A DNA stretch of 6,120 nt. Origin: Tannerella sp. GTDB lineage: Bacteria; Bacteroidota; Bacteroidia; Bacteroidales; Tannerellaceae. Numbering within the stretch: position 1 is the stretch's first letter; every line of letters starts with the position of its first letter. Positions 6,026 through 6,120 of the stretch are shown here, piece after piece. The notes beneath the pieces were generated by a model. It was not told the origin of the DNA. It did not search any database and saw only the letters and a program-made list of their open reading frames with translations. The translations under genes were made by a program, and so were the position numbers. The stretch spans positions 1 through 6,120 of the forward strand of contig JAISEZ010000153.1 of the NCBI GenBank assembly GCA_031263835.1. Reading direction: 5' to 3'.

Positions 6026-6120
6026 TGGTTTTGTGTATGGATATAAAATTCAAAGATTCAATCATTCAAAGATTCAGGGGTTTCCGGCGGGAATGACTGT
6101 TGGGGCAATGCACAAAACCA
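6026..6120. repeat. Inverted-repeat segment reaching the window edge
   Basis: TGGTTTTGTGTAT (6026-6038) and ATGCACAAAACCA (6108-6120) are reverse complements at 12 of 13 positions, the outer 10 bp being exact. They enclose about 70 bp containing paired direct repeats and a GC-rich tract around 6081-6097. The right arm ends exactly at the window edge, so the inverted repeat may continue outside. There is no coding frame inside. This could be the end of a small non-autonomous element or a folded intergenic repeat. Confidence 0.45.
6048..6076. repeat. Paired 13-bp direct repeats, ATTCAAAGATTCA
   Basis: Exact copies lie at 6048-6060 and 6064-6076, separated by ATC, so the unit recurs with a 16-bp period. 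Each unit itself contains two ATTCA words. A diverged relative, ATTCAAAGAAAAATCATTC, is at 5921-5939. The repeats sit between the inverted arms at 6026-6038 and 6108-6120. Confidence 0.75.

Larger units (their letters stand above)
5741..6120. other. 380-bp non-coding region upstream of the operon
   Basis: No credible gene is seen on either strand; the short open frames here lack family features and a start context. Nearest the ATPase is an AT-rich leader of about 80 nt with a 10-bp palindrome GAAAATTTTC at 5778-5787. Next come the -7 box and the operator-like palindrome. Between 5881 and 6000 there is plain AT-rich sequence with a small CCAAA-GAAA-TTTGG stem at 5905-5918. From 6026 to the edge lies a repeat-like segment. 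Each clear signal is listed separately. Confidence 0.65.

Noticed and set aside
6094..6120. Start of a plus-strand gene at the right edge (ATG at 6094)
   Set aside because: Only nine codons are visible, they overlap the inverted-repeat arm, and there is no ribosome site.

Overview
The window looks like part of a Bacteroidetes chromosome, probably Bacteroidales. The evidence is a sigma-70 -7 box of Bacteroidetes type (TATCTTTG, family consensus TAnnTTTG) ahead of the first gene, an A-rich leader with no Shine-Dalgarno site at that gene, and proteins that read like the separate-ATPase MacB/FtsX-type exporters common in that phylum. Coding DNA is moderately GC-rich and the intergenic DNA is clearly AT-richer. 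The genus cannot be read from the sequence.

All five recognisable genes lie on the minus strand and form one apparent operon read from right to left: an ABC ATPase (5740-5054), permease A (5061-3784), permease B (3771-2515), a membrane-fusion adaptor (2289-1165) and a TolC-type outer-membrane factor (1142 to beyond the left edge, C-terminus missing). Spacing is tight at three junctions: an 8-bp overlap, a 12-bp gap and a 22-bp gap. The exception is 225 bp between permease B and the adaptor. Together they would build a tripartite MacAB-TolC-like efflux pump. The ATPase powers a likely heterodimer of the two permeases in the inner membrane, the adaptor bridges the periplasm, and the TolC homologue forms the outer-membrane duct. 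The substrate cannot be inferred.

The non-coding DNA holds the less ordinary signals. Upstream of the ATPase (5741-6120) there is a -7 promoter box and, in the -33 region, a 19-bp near-perfect palindrome that looks like a repressor operator. Farther right is a repeat-like segment with a 13-bp inverted repeat reaching the window edge and paired 13-bp direct repeats inside it. The 225-bp permease B/adaptor gap contains a MITE-like or REP-like element: 12-bp inverted ends, a perfect 8-bp-stem hairpin and five tandem copies of a heptamer.

I found no RNA gene, CRISPR array, transposase or phage gene. The main system belongs to a known type. The operator-like palindrome and the two intergenic repeat elements are the most worthwhile leads.
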